DNA of 64,000 nt from an uncultured Lachnospiraceae bacterium. Its GTDB lineage: Bacteria > Bacillota > Clostridia > Lachnospirales > Lachnospiraceae. Of this stretch, positions 31,520 through 40,373 are shown in pieces. Numbering within the stretch: the stretch's first letter is position 1; each line of letters opens with the position of its first letter. The notes under the pieces are model-generated. The model ran no database searches, was not told where the DNA came from, and saw only the letters and a list, made by a program, of their open reading frames with translations. The stretch is from positions 124,001 to 188,000 of the forward strand of contig UQLY01000005.1 in the NCBI GenBank assembly GCA_900542015.1. Direction: 5' to 3'. Position numbers and translations under genes: made by a program.

Positions 31520-31543
31520 AATGGCATAAAGGGTGTTCATACG

Positions 31544-31573
31544 TTGACAAAGAAAACGATATGCTGATAAAAT
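31544..31573 (+). promoter_or_regulatory. Promoter of the second ilvN and ilvC
   Basis: Perfect TTGACA (31544-31549), 18 bases, TAAAAT (31568-31573). Confidence 0.75.
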
Positions 31574-31605
31574 AAGTTTCAGCACATAGGAAAGCAGGGA
31601 AAAAG

Positions 31606-32106
31606 ATGCAGAAAAAAGTGTTTCAGTTGTTGGTAGACAACACCTCGGGCGTATTGAGCCGGATTTCGGGTTTATTCAGCCGCAGAGGTTATAATATTGA
31701 GAGCATTACCGCAGGCGTGACGGCGGACCCCAAGTATACCCGTATTACCATTGTGACCAGCGGGGACGACGAGATTCTGGACCAGATCGAAAAACAGGTA
31801 AGCAAGCTGGTAGACGTGAGGGATATCAAGGTGCTTGAGCCCGACTCTTCCGTATGCAGGGAGCTGGTCATGATCAAGGTCAGGGTAGGCGCCGACAGCA
31901 GACAGGCGGTCATTGCAATGGCGGATATTTTCCGCGCGAAGATTGTGGACGTCGCTACGGACAGCCTGATGGTGGAAATCACGGGCAACCAGAATAAGAT
32001 CGACGCTTTCATCAATCTTTTGGATGGGTACGAAATTCTGGAGCTTGCAAGAACCGGTATTACAGGTCTTGGCAGAGGAACGGACAACGTTACTTATCTG
32101 GAGTAG
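31606..32106 (+). CDS. ilvH: Acetolactate synthase small subunit, second paralogue
   Basis: The 166-residue protein has an ACT domain (FQLLVDNTSGVLSRISGLFSRRG near the start) and the C-terminal domain (CRELVMIKVRVG near residue 85). It ends with the common ELARTGITGLGRG tail. It is the more canonical of the two paralogues. A separate promoter drives it, and ilvC follows 70 bases later, so expression may be distinct from ilvB with the first small subunit. Which paralogue assembles with IlvB is not shown by sequence. Confidence 0.9.
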   Translation: MQKKVFQLLVDNTSGVLSRISGLFSRRGYNIESITAGVTADPKYTRITIVTSGDDEILDQIEKQVSKLVDVRDIKVLEPDSSVCRELVMIKVRVGADSRQAVIAMADIFRAKIVDVATDSLMVEITGNQNKIDAFINLLDGYEILELARTGITGLGRGTDNVTYLE

Positions 32107-32176
32107 TTCAGGGAATTGGTTAGCAACACTAACTTTCTAAACATATATACAATTAAATTTTTAGGAGGAATTTAAA

Positions 32177-33202
32177 ATGTCACAGGAAGCAAGAATTTTT
32201 TATCAGCAGGATTGTAACTTATCCTTATTGGAAGGCAAGACAATCGCAATCATCGGCTATGGCAGCCAGGGACATGCACATGCGTTAAACTTAAAGGATT
32301 CCGGATGCCATGTTATCATCGGTCTTTATGAAGGCAGCAAATCCTGGGCGAAGGCAGAGGCTCAGGGCTTTGAGGTTTATACCGCTGCGGAAGCTGCAAA
32401 AAAAGCAGATATCATCATGATCCTGATCAATGATGAGAAACAGGCTGATCTGTATAAAAACGATATTGAGCCCAATCTGGAAGAAGGCAATATGTTAATG
32501 TTTGCCCATGGCTTTAATATTCATTTCGGCACCATCGTACCGCCTAAATATGTAGACGTAACGATGATCGCGCCCAAGGGACCGGGACATACCGTAAGAA
32601 GCGAATATCAGGCTGGAAAAGGCGTTCCCTGTCTGATTGCCGTAGAGCAGGATGCAACCGGTAAAGCACAGGATTTGGCGCTTGCTTATGCACTCGGTAT
32701 CGGCGGCGCAAGAGCGGGCGTTTTGGAAACAACATTCAGAACCGAGACGGAAACAGACCTTTTCGGAGAGCAGGCAGTCCTTTGCGGCGGCGTTTGCGCG
32801 CTGATGCAGGCAGGCTTTGAGACTTTGGTAGAAGCGGGTTATGATCCGAGAAACGCTTATTTTGAATGTATCCATGAAATGAAGCTGATCGTTGACCTGA
32901 TCTATCAGTCCGGTTTTGCAGGTATGAGATATTCGATCTCCAATACGGCGGAATACGGCGATTACATCACAGGTCCCAAGATCATCACAGAGGATACCAA
33001 GAAAGCAATGAAGCAGATCCTTTCCGATATTCAGGACGGTACTTTTGCAAAAGAATTTTTGCTGGATATGTCTCCTGCAGGACGTCAGGTTCATTTCAAG
33101 GCAATGAGAAAGAAAGCAAGCGAGCATCCTTCGGAAGTTATCGGTGAGGAAATCCGTAAATTATACAGCTGGAACGGCGAAGACAAACTGATCAACAACT
33201 AA
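32177..33202 (+). CDS. ilvC: Ketol-acid reductoisomerase
   Basis: This enzyme isomerises and reduces acetolactate or acetohydroxybutyrate with NAD(P)H and Mg2+. The 341-residue protein is a short class I enzyme. The nucleotide-binding GYGSQGHAHALNLKDSG lies near residue 24, MIAPKGPGHTVRSEY near 130, and the metal and substrate residues in ETETDLFGEQ near 190 and ECIHEMKLIVDL near 226. The SD AGGAGG is excellent. Codon use is biased, suggesting high expression. ilvD, the next step, is not in the window. Confidence 0.96.
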   Translation: MSQEARIFYQQDCNLSLLEGKTIAIIGYGSQGHAHALNLKDSGCHVIIGLYEGSKSWAKAEAQGFEVYTAAEAAKKADIIMILINDEKQADLYKNDIEPNLEEGNMLMFAHGFNIHFGTIVPPKYVDVTMIAPKGPGHTVRSEYQAGKGVPCLIAVEQDATGKAQDLALAYALGIGGARAGVLETTFRTETETDLFGEQAVLCGGVCALMQAGFETLVEAGYDPRNAYFECIHEMKLIVDLIYQSGFAGMRYSISNTAEYGDYITGPKIITEDTKKAMKQILSDIQDGTFAKEFLLDMSPAGRQVHFKAMRKKASEHPSEVIGEEIRKLYSWNGEDKLINN

Positions 33203-33226
33203 TAAAACCGGTAGAAGGAAAAAACA

Positions 33227-34159
33227 GTGATTTACGATAATGTGCTTGATTGTATGGGCAGTACGCCGGTTATCCGTTTAAACAGGATGGGATCGGAAGA
33301 TTCGGCGGAGGTACTGGTAAAGTTTGAAGGTTTGAACGTGGGCGGTTCTATCAAAACCAGAACGGCTTATTATATGATTAAACAGGCGGAAAAGGAAGGC
33401 AGGATACATAAGGATACGATTATCGTGGAGCCCACCAGCGGCAATCAGGGAATCGGACTTGCGCTTGTGGGTGCGGTAAAAGGGTATCGGACGATTATCA
33501 TTATGCCGGATTCCGTCAGCGAGGAACGCCGGAAGCTGGTCAGACATTACGGCGCGGAGGTTATCGTGGTGCATGATGCGGGCAATATAGGAGACGCCAT
33601 CGAAGAATGCACGCAGATCGCGCAGAAAATGGCGGCGGAAGACCCTAACGTCTATGTGCCCCAGCAGTTTGAGAATCCGGCAAATCCCATGGTGCATAAA
33701 CGCCATACCGCCCTGGAGATCATGGAACAGGTAGCGGGTCCCATCGACGGCTTTTGTTCCGGCATCGGAACCGGAGGAACTTTAAGCGGCATCGGCGAAG
33801 TGTTAAAGGCGCACAATCCCGAGATTACCATATGGGCGGTGGAGCCGGAGAACGCGGCTATTCTGGCGGGCGGAACCGTCGGCACCCACTTGCAGATGGG
33901 GATTGGGGACGGACTGATCCCTAAAAACCTCAACCAAAATATCTATGAGGATATTTATGTGGTAAGCGACGAGGAGGCGATCCAAACGGCGCGGGACCTG
34001 GCGAGAAAAGAAGGGCTGATGTGCGGCATATCCAGCGGGACCAACGTGGCGGCGGCGCTTGCCATGGCGAAAAAGCTGGGAAAGGGCAAAACTGTAGTGA
34101 CAGTGCTGCCCGATACCGCAGAAAGATATTTTTCTACTCCGTTGTTTGAAGGGGAGTAG
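33227..34159 (+). CDS. cysK: Cysteine synthase (O-acetylserine sulfhydrylase)
   Basis: This PLP enzyme makes cysteine from O-acetylserine and sulfide. The 310-residue protein has the lysine motif GGSIKTRTA near residue 40 (the family usually has GSVKDR), the substrate loop PTSGNQG near 70 and the phosphate-binding GIGTGGTLSG near 178. The SIKTR change could indicate a related beta-replacement specificity, so the exact substrate is not certain. The start is the GTG at 33227 with SD GAAGGA. Its 3' end overlaps the convergent LysR gene by 26 bases. Confidence 0.85.
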   Translation: MIYDNVLDCMGSTPVIRLNRMGSEDSAEVLVKFEGLNVGGSIKTRTAYYMIKQAEKEGRIHKDTIIVEPTSGNQGIGLALVGAVKGYRTIIIMPDSVSEERRKLVRHYGAEVIVVHDAGNIGDAIEECTQIAQKMAAEDPNVYVPQQFENPANPMVHKRHTALEIMEQVAGPIDGFCSGIGTGGTLSGIGEVLKAHNPEITIWAVEPENAAILAGGTVGTHLQMGIGDGLIPKNLNQNIYEDIYVVSDEEAIQTARDLARKEGLMCGISSGTNVAAALAMAKKLGKGKTVVTVLPDTAERYFSTPLFEGE

Positions 34160-35051
34160 AGGGAGTTTTAATGAAATCGACAAATTTTTTCATGGCGTCC
34201 GACATGGGAAGGTCTTCCCGATAGGCGAAGCCAATGGTACGTTTGGGAATGGTACGTTTGAAGGTTAATTCTTTAAATGTACCATTTTTTATGTCGTTTA
34301 CCACAAAATCCCGGATGACGCAGGCGATGCCCAGATCAATTTTCGCAAGCTCTATCAGCAGATCCATCGTGTTGATTTCGAGAATATTGTTCATTGTGAT
34401 CTGATGGGCGGCAAGATAATTGTCCACATATTTTCGGGAAATATTTTCTTTGTTCAGCATCATAAAGTTAGCACTTGCTAACAAAGAAGTCTTGTTCCCG
34501 CCTTCCCGGATACGAAGGTTTTTTAAATAGGTGTCCGTGGCGACAAAGGTATCCTGGATTTCCCGGATCGGTTCGTAATGAAGGGTATCCACATTTGCCG
34601 GAATCCCTACCAGACCGATTTCTGTCACGCCGTTTTCAATATCCCGGATGGTTTCCATGGAAGGGTGGCAGGTAATGGATATGGTAATATGGGGATTTTC
34701 CCGGATAAATTCTTTCAGGTAGGGAAGCAGGACATATTTACAGAGCGTGATGCTGACGCCGATGGACAGATGGGAAATCCCGAGCCTTGAAATCTTGCGA
34801 AGCTGTTCCTCGCCGCTGTTGATGGAAGCGAAGGCGTTGCGTACCTGTTCATAGAGAATCCGTCCTTCCTCGGTCAGGGTAACGCCCCGGGAACTGCGGA
34901 TAAACAGGGTGGTTTCCAGATTGTTTTCCAGTTTGGAAATCGCCTTGCTGATGGCAGGCTGGCTGATATACAGCTCCTTTGCGGCAAGGGAAATGTTTTT
35001 GTTTTTGGCAACCGTATAAAAAATGTGATACAGGTTCAGATTGTTTTCCAT
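34134..35051 (-). CDS. LysR-family transcriptional regulator
   Basis: The 305-residue protein has an N-terminal winged helix-turn-helix (LAAKELYISQPAISKAISKLENNLE, residues 22-46). A periplasmic-binding-like effector domain covers about residues 90-295. It is divergent from leuC across 211 bases, and its end overlaps convergent cysK. By LysR habit it probably controls leuCD, or leuCD and itself; a role in cysteine supply is the alternative. Inverted repeats in the shared intergenic region are candidate binding sites. The ligand is unknown. Confidence 0.85.
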   Translation of the reverse strand: MENNLNLYHIFYTVAKNKNISLAAKELYISQPAISKAISKLENNLETTLFIRSSRGVTLTEEGRILYEQVRNAFASINSGEEQLRKISRLGISHLSIGVSITLCKYVLLPYLKEFIRENPHITISITCHPSMETIRDIENGVTEIGLVGIPANVDTLHYEPIREIQDTFVATDTYLKNLRIREGGNKTSLLASANFMMLNKENISRKYVDNYLAAHQITMNNILEINTMDLLIELAKIDLGIACVIRDFVVNDIKNGTFKELTFKRTIPKRTIGFAYREDLPMSDAMKKFVDFIKTPSTPLQTTE

Positions 35052-35107
35052 CGTTTTCGCCTCCGATTATATCCGTATAAGATATTGATTAAAAAATTGA
35101 TTATGAA

Positions 35108-35227
35108 TTGACTATGCTGTCAACTAAAAAGTCAACTGAAATATGAGTTTATCATAGCATAACTTTAAATTATAGTAAACATAAATAATATGTATTTTAA
35201 TTATGCTTTGCTTTGTGGTAGTATACT
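35108..35227. promoter_or_regulatory. leuC promoter region with two inverted repeats
   Basis: TTGACT (35108-35113) with AGTCAA (35130-35135), and CATAA (35180-35184) with TTATG (35201-35205), are two dyads, both with 16-base spacers. GTCAACT is also repeated at 35119 and 35131. A good -10 TATACT (35222-35227) precedes leuC but has no matching -35, as expected for an activator-dependent promoter. Confidence 0.5.
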
Positions 35228-35262
35228 GATAGAAAAATATTATCATGAAGGAGGACCATGGA

Positions 35263-36525
35263 ATGGGAATGACAATGACACAAAAGATCCTTGCCGCACA
35301 TGCCGGGCTTGATCATGTGGAAGCGGGTCAGCTGATCGAGGCGGATTTGGATCTGGTTCTGGGAAACGATATTACCAGCCCCGTTGCGATTAAGGAAATG
35401 GAAAAAATGAAGGTGGACGGGGTCTTTGATAAGGATAAAATCGCGCTGGTTCCCGATCATTTCGTACCGAACAAAGATATTAAATCGGCGCAGCATTGCA
35501 AATGCGTCAGAGAGTTTGCTTATAAAAATCAGATTACCAACTATTTTGAAGTAGGACAGATGGGCATCGAACATGCTCTTTTGCCGGAAAAAGGACTGAC
35601 GGTTGCGGGAGAGGTCATTATCGGAGCCGATTCCCATACTTGTACTTACGGCGCGTTGGGCGCGTTTTCCACCGGCGTCGGCAGTACCGATATGGCTGCG
35701 GGCATGGCGACCGGCAAAGCATGGTTCAAGGTGCCAGGCGCCATTAAATTCAACCTGGTGGGAGAACTGCCCCAGTGGGTCAGCGGAAAAGACCTGATTT
35801 TACATATTATCGGCATGATCGGCGTGGACGGCGCTCTTTACAAATCTATGGAATTTGTGGGAGAGGGCGTGAAAAGCCTTTCCATGGACGACAGATTTAC
35901 GGTGGCGAATATGGCGATTGAAGCGGGCGGAAAGAACGGTATTTTCCCGGTAGACGATCTTGCCATCGCCTATATGAAGGAGCATTCCGACAAACCGTAT
36001 ACCGTTTATGAAGCGGATGAAGACGCTGTTTATGATGAGGAATATACCATTGATCTTAATAGCCTGAGACCGACGATCGCTTTCCCGCATCTGCCGGAAA
36101 ACACCAAAACCATCGACGAGATTACCGAGGATATCAAAATCGACCAGGTTGTCATCGGTTCCTGCACCAACGGACGGATCGAAGATTTAAGATGCGCCGC
36201 AAAGGTATTGGAGGGCAGACATGTGGCGGAAGGCATGAGATGTATCATTATTCCCGCGACCCAGGCGATTTATTTACAGGCGATGGAAGAGGGCTTGTTA
36301 AAAATCTTTATCGAAGCGGGCGCAGTGGTATCCACGCCAAGCTGCGGTCCCTGCCTCGGCGGATATATGGGTATTCTGGCGGAGGGAGAACGCTGCGTCT
36401 CCACGACAAACCGCAACTTTGTAGGTCGTATGGGACATGTGGATTCCGAGATTTATCTGGCGAGCCCGGCGGTAGCCGCGGCAAGCGCTGTAGCGGGCAA
36501 GATTTCCTGCCCGTGCAGATTATAG
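35263..36525 (+). CDS. leuC: 3-isopropylmalate dehydratase, large subunit (LeuC2/HacA type)
   Basis: This aconitase-fold subunit holds the [4Fe-4S] cluster for isomerising 2- to 3-isopropylmalate in leucine synthesis. The 420-residue length marks the shorter archaeal/clostridial branch. Cluster cysteines lie in GSCTNGR near residue 299 and in SCGPCLGG near 358. GADSHTCTYGALG near 122 is also typical. The start is the ATG at 35263, 8 bases after GGAGG (35250-35254). The ATG at 35245 lies before the SD. A homoaconitase-like role cannot be excluded by reading, but pairing with leuD beside ilv genes supports leucine synthesis. Confidence 0.92.
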   Translation: MGMTMTQKILAAHAGLDHVEAGQLIEADLDLVLGNDITSPVAIKEMEKMKVDGVFDKDKIALVPDHFVPNKDIKSAQHCKCVREFAYKNQITNYFEVGQMGIEHALLPEKGLTVAGEVIIGADSHTCTYGALGAFSTGVGSTDMAAGMATGKAWFKVPGAIKFNLVGELPQWVSGKDLILHIIGMIGVDGALYKSMEFVGEGVKSLSMDDRFTVANMAIEAGGKNGIFPVDDLAIAYMKEHSDKPYTVYEADEDAVYDEEYTIDLNSLRPTIAFPHLPENTKTIDEITEDIKIDQVVIGSCTNGRIEDLRCAAKVLEGRHVAEGMRCIIIPATQAIYLQAMEEGLLKIFIEAGAVVSTPSCGPCLGGYMGILAEGERCVSTTNRNFVGRMGHVDSEIYLASPAVAAASAVAGKISCPCRL

Positions 36526-36537
36526 GAGGATGGAAGA

Positions 36538-37026
36538 ATGGAAAACGCAAAAGGTATTGTATTTAAATATGGAGACAATGTGGATACGGATGTAATTATT
36601 CCTGCGAGATACTTAAATTCCTCCGATCCGGCAGAGCTTGCCACCCATTGTATGGAAGATATTGACCGGGAGTTTGTAAAGAAGGTAAACAAAGGCGATA
36701 TTATTGTGGCGACCAAAAATTTCGGCTGCGGTTCTTCCAGAGAGCACGCGCCCATTGCCATTAAGGCTTCCGGCATCAGTTGTGTGATCGCGGAGACCTT
36801 TGCCAGAATTTTTTACCGCAACGCCATCAATATCGGACTGCCGATTATCGAGTGCCCCGAAGCGGCAAAGGCAATCGAGGCGGGAGACGAGGTGGAAGTG
36901 GATTTTGCTGCGGGAAAGATCTATGACCGGACCAAAGGCACCGAGTACCAGGGACAGGCGTTTCCGCATTTTATGCAAAAGATCATCGATGCGGAAGGGC
37001 TTGTCAATTATATCAACGCAAAATAA
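36538..37026 (+). CDS. leuD: 3-isopropylmalate dehydratase, small subunit
   Basis: The 162-residue small subunit completes the active site of LeuC. It has the family motifs DNVDTDVIIPARYL near residue 13 and NFGCGSSREHAP near 61. The SD AGGAGG lies 12 bases after the leuC stop. leuB and leuA do not follow; the operon ends here at a strong terminator. Confidence 0.94.
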   Translation: MENAKGIVFKYGDNVDTDVIIPARYLNSSDPAELATHCMEDIDREFVKKVNKGDIIVATKNFGCGSSREHAPIAIKASGISCVIAETFARIFYRNAINIGLPIIECPEAAKAIEAGDEVEVDFAAGKIYDRTKGTEYQGQAFPHFMQKIIDAEGLVNYINAK

Positions 37027-37064
37027 AATGTAAGACAGCCGGATATTATAATAGATAAACGGTT

Positions 37065-37107
37065 AAAAAATCTTTCGGTGCAAATCCGTGCGCCGGAAGA
37101 TTTTTTT
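37065..37107 (+). terminator. Terminator of leuCD
   Basis: A 17-base stem (37065-37081 with 37090-37106, two G-T wobbles) with an A-run on one side and T7 on the other. Confidence 0.88.
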
Positions 37108-37170
37108 GTGGGAATCAAGTGGTCTCATGACCGGATCTGTGTTAAAATAAATCCGGACGGAGGGATACTT

Positions 37171-37664
37171 ATGAATGAGGAAACCAGAAAAAACCTTTTC
37201 AAAACAATGAAAAAACGGCGAAAAAGGCGTTGCGGGACCGTGCTCTGCGGATGCTTTTCGCTTTTTTATTTCCTGTTTTGCTGTTGAGAATCGCCATTGA
37301 CGCCGACTGGCTTTTATGCGTTATGATAGGCTGTCTGCTGGTTCTTATGGTTTTAGTCAGCGGCTTAAGCAAAATGGTATTTGCCGTAACGACCCTTTCC
37401 CACGCAAACTATTTGAAAAAACATCCCATGGAATGTTTTCAGATCAGATCGCAGAGATTTTATCGTTCCGCTTTTTCTTTTTTTGAAATGGGACATTACC
37501 ATATTAAGGATAAGGCGGAATTTGAACTGGACGGAAAGAAATATTCCGCCTATATGTATAATGCTCTGGTAATCGACGGAAACGGAATGCTGCTGGTATT
37601 CCGGGATACCCAAAAGAAAAATGTCGTATTTGCATTTCCCATGGTTTATGCGGGCGCGGCGTAG
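37171..37664 (+). pseudogene. Two-TM membrane protein gene split by a frameshift in A6
   Basis: A strong SD (CGGAGGG) leads to the ATG at 37171. The frame MNEETRKNLFKTMKKR- soon turns basic and ends after 39 codons at 37287. The +2 frame, open from 37179 to 37664, reads KTAKKALRDRALRMLFAFL and continues as a two-helix membrane protein with a soluble C-terminal part (FELDGKKYSAYMYNALVIDGNGMLLVF). Adding one A to the A6 run at 37210-37215 joins them as MKKTAKKALRDR. It is either a mutated gene, transcriptional slippage or a sequence error. A TTG start at 37230 for the longer frame has no SD. Function unknown. Confidence 0.6.
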
Positions 37665-37706
37665 GCGGATTTCATAATGTTTTACAAAAAAAGGAGACGG
37701 TAAGAG

Positions 37707-38510
37707 ATGGATATCGACAATTTTTTTCATACGCTGGACGACATGTTTACCCGGGCAAAGACCCCGGAGGAAATCGACGGCTATTTATGCGATAGTCTCT
37801 CAAAAGCCAATGAGGAGAAGGACTACGGCGCTTATGTTTCCATCGGAAACGAAATGATCGGCTTTTACCGCAGCGTTTCCCAATATGAAAAATGCTTTCG
37901 GATTTCGGAAGATATTTTGATGCTGATGGAGGAATTGCAGTTAGACGGCACCGAGCATTTTGCAACCACGCTGTTAAATGTAGCGACCGGGTACCGCGCG
38001 GCGGGGCGGCTGGAGGAAAGCCTTTCCTACTATACGAGGGCACTGCAGATTTATGAACAGATTTTGCCGGCGGGAGACTACCGCTTTGCGGGACTTTATA
38101 ATAATATCAGTCTTTTGCTGGAACAGTTAAATGAAAATGAAAAAGCGGTTATCTTTCTGGAAAGCGCTTTAAAAATTATCGACAGGATTCCCGAAGCGGC
38201 GTCGGAACAGGCGTCCACCAGGACTAATCTGGCGCTGGTAAAAATGAAACTCGGCAGGACGGACGAGGCGAAGGAACTGCTTTCGGATGCGATCCGCCGC
38301 TATGAGGCTCTGAAAGGGGAAAGCACCGACGCCCACTATTCGGCGGCTTTGGCGGGAATTGCGGAGCTGTATTACCGGGAAGGCGATTACAGACAGGCGC
38401 TCTCTTATTATCAAAAAGCGGCAAATGAAGTAAAACTGCACTTTGGCGAGAATGAAAGCTACAGTTTGCTTTTGCAGAACGCGGCGCTTGTCAGAGAGCA
38501 TTTATCATGA
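37707..38510 (+). CDS. TPR-repeat protein
   Basis: The 267-residue soluble protein is helical throughout and has four or five tetratricopeptide repeats. Examples are HFATTLLNVATGYRAAGRLEESLSYYTRAL, YNNISLLLEQLNENEKAVIFLESAL and IAELYYREGDYRQALSYYQKA. These scaffolds bind other proteins. SD AAAGGAG precedes the ATG. The DUF4037 gene follows 10 bases after the stop, so the two are likely partners. No signal peptide or membrane segment is visible. Confidence 0.82.
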   Translation: MDIDNFFHTLDDMFTRAKTPEEIDGYLCDSLSKANEEKDYGAYVSIGNEMIGFYRSVSQYEKCFRISEDILMLMEELQLDGTEHFATTLLNVATGYRAAGRLEESLSYYTRALQIYEQILPAGDYRFAGLYNNISLLLEQLNENEKAVIFLESALKIIDRIPEAASEQASTRTNLALVKMKLGRTDEAKELLSDAIRRYEALKGESTDAHYSAALAGIAELYYREGDYRQALSYYQKAANEVKLHFGENESYSLLLQNAALVREHLS

Positions 38511-38520
38511 GGCGGCAGGT

Positions 38521-39474
38521 ATGAAAGGATTGGAATTAGCAAGGCTGTATTATCAGGAATACGAAGCGGACGTCAGGGAAATTTTGGGAAAAGATTTTGA
38601 ACGGGTTTCCATAGGGCTGTGCGGGCAGGGATCGGAGTGTTTCGGCTTTGATGACGAGATATCGAAGGACCACGACTTCGGACCGGGTTTTTGCATTTTT
38701 GCGGACGACGGCATATTTGACCGGTACGACGGAAGGCTGAAACGGTTTTATGAAGGTCTTCCCCGGGAATTTATGGGGATCAAAAGGATTATTTCCTCCC
38801 ACGGACAGGGACGCGTCGGCGTAGTCAGGACTAAGGACTTTTATTTTGCCAATCTGGGCATTGACCATATTCCCGAAACGCCGTTTCAATGGTACCAGCT
38901 TTCGGAGGAACGCCTTGCCATGGTCACAAACGGAGAAGTGTTTCACCGGGGAAACGATGAGTTTATAAAGATCCGGGAAGCGTTGTCAAAAGGCTACCCG
39001 CAGGAAGTGATGTTAAAGAAGCTCGCCTCCCGGTTTGCCGTTATGGCGCAGGCGGGGCAGTATAATTATAACCGCTGCCTTGACAGAAAGGATGAGGTCG
39101 CCGCTTATTTTGCGCTGGGGCTTTTTATGAAAAACGCGATCTCCGCCATTTACCTTTTGAACGGACGTTACATGCCGTTTTACAAATGGGCGTATTACGG
39201 CATGAAGGATTTGCGGATTCTGAAAGAATTGCAGCCCTTACTGACGGCGCTTGCCGCTTCGCGCCGGGGCGTTGCCTATGTGGATGCGGGCGCGCAGGAG
39301 GAAAAGGCGTATGACGCCCGGGTGTTAATTGAGGCGGTTTGCGGAGAAATCCAAAAGGAATGTGTGCGGCAGGGGATTCTGGATCAACCGGTGGATTTTT
39401 TGGACGACGCGGTGGCAGTCCTGCAGGAAAAACTGACCGACAACACGCTGCGAATGCTTCCGGTGGAAATGTGA
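38521..39474 (+). CDS. DUF4037 protein, nucleotidyltransferase-like fold
   Basis: The 317-residue protein has the motif CGQGSECFGFDDEISKDHDFG near residue 35. The Gly-Ser pair followed by D-H-D is the arrangement of nucleotidyltransferase active sites (GS...DxD). A helical C-terminal part follows. The substrate and reaction are not known. The start is the ATG at 38521; an in-frame start at 38443 lies inside the TPR gene. The weak SD, close to the TPR stop, suggests coupling. An aminoglycoside-type role has been proposed for relatives but cannot be read here. Confidence 0.75.
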   Translation: MKGLELARLYYQEYEADVREILGKDFERVSIGLCGQGSECFGFDDEISKDHDFGPGFCIFADDGIFDRYDGRLKRFYEGLPREFMGIKRIISSHGQGRVGVVRTKDFYFANLGIDHIPETPFQWYQLSEERLAMVTNGEVFHRGNDEFIKIREALSKGYPQEVMLKKLASRFAVMAQAGQYNYNRCLDRKDEVAAYFALGLFMKNAISAIYLLNGRYMPFYKWAYYGMKDLRILKELQPLLTALAASRRGVAYVDAGAQEEKAYDARVLIEAVCGEIQKECVRQGILDQPVDFLDDAVAVLQEKLTDNTLRMLPVEM

Positions 39475-39484
39475 CGGATACCGC

Positions 39485-39513
39485 TTGAAACATATGTTCG
39501 ATTGTGCTAGAAT
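39485..39513 (+). promoter_or_regulatory. Promoter-like site before the NusG-II gene
   Basis: TTGAAA (39485-39490), 17 bases, TAGAAT (39508-39513). If real, transcription starts about where translation starts, giving a very short or absent leader. Confidence 0.55.
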
Positions 39514-39514
39514 A

Positions 39515-39898
39515 ATGGAAGAGATGGGACGAAAGAAGCAGAGACTTAGAAGTATAATCATTTTAATAGCCGTTGCAGCTTTGACGCTTGGCATGATTGC
39601 GGTCAGCCGGTTGCAGGGAAACGGCGCCGAAGCCGTCGTTACCGTAGACGGAAAGGCGTATGCCACGCTGTCTCTTAATGAGGATACTGCGCTTACGGTA
39701 GAGGACGGAGCGGGCGGTTACAACCGGATTGAGGTAAAAGACGGAACGGTTTTTGTGTCGGAAGCGGACTGTGCGAATCGGGTCTGCGTCAATACCGCGG
39801 CGATTTCCCGGAACGGACAGGTAATCGCCTGTATTCCGCACGGACTGGTAATTACCGTAACCGATGCAGGCGGGGAGGTGGATGCGGTTGCGTACTGA
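39515..39898 (+). CDS. NusG domain II-like membrane-anchored protein
   Basis: The 127-residue protein has a basic start, one membrane helix (about residues 10-28, SIIILIAVAALTLGMIAV) and an extracytoplasmic beta domain. The beta domain ends with CANRVCVNTAAISRNGQVIACIPHGLVI, the cysteine-containing pattern of the NusG_II family. This domain is unrelated in role to the transcription factor NusG. The start is ambiguous between the ATGs at 39515 and 39524, as neither has a clear SD. It overlaps the Gx transporter gene by 17 bases, so the pair is probably one functional unit at the membrane. Confidence 0.78.
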   Translation: MEEMGRKKQRLRSIIILIAVAALTLGMIAVSRLQGNGAEAVVTVDGKAYATLSLNEDTALTVEDGAGGYNRIEVKDGTVFVSEADCANRVCVNTAAISRNGQVIACIPHGLVITVTDAGGEVDAVAY

Positions 39899-40373
39899 CA
39901 GACTGGCGAAGATGGGACTGCTGCTTGCCCTGGGCATGATTTTATCCTATGTGGAATTTTTATTTCCGATCGCGCCGTCGATGCCCGGCGTCAAGATCGG
40001 ATTGGCGAATATGCCGGTGGTAATGCTGATTTATACTTATGGCGCTTACTATGGGTGCTTTTATCAGGCGGTACGGCTTTTGCTGACGGCGCTGTTGTTT
40101 GGCAATGTATTCAGCTTTGTTTATTCCCTTGCGGGAGCCGCCCTCAGTATGGCGGTTATGCTGATTATGAAGCGGACGAAATGGCTGGATATACCGGGAG
40201 TCAGTATGCTCGGCGGTATTTTTCATAATGTGGGGCAGCTGATTGTGGCGTATTTTTTTGTGCAAAACGGCGCCATCGGCTGGTATTTTCCCGTTCTGCT
40301 TCTGGCGGGAGCGGTAAGCGGCTACGCCATGGGCTTTATCAGCGAATTGTTAATAAGACGGAGATTGTTATGA
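39882..40373 (+). CDS. Gx transporter family membrane protein (Hpre_diP_synt_I)
   Basis: The 163-residue integral membrane protein has about five hydrophobic segments and the early motif EFLFPIAPSMPGVKIGLAN, where conserved P/G residues mark the family. It was once annotated as heptaprenyl diphosphate synthase component I, but it looks like an ECF-type or small-molecule membrane component; the substrate is unknown. The start is the ATG at 39882 behind GGGGAGG, not the ATG at 39864. The stop overlaps the ruvA start (ATGA). Confidence 0.82.
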   Translation: MRLRTDRLAKMGLLLALGMILSYVEFLFPIAPSMPGVKIGLANMPVVMLIYTYGAYYGCFYQAVRLLLTALLFGNVFSFVYSLAGAALSMAVMLIMKRTKWLDIPGVSMLGGIFHNVGQLIVAYFFVQNGAIGWYFPVLLLAGAVSGYAMGFISELLIRRRLL

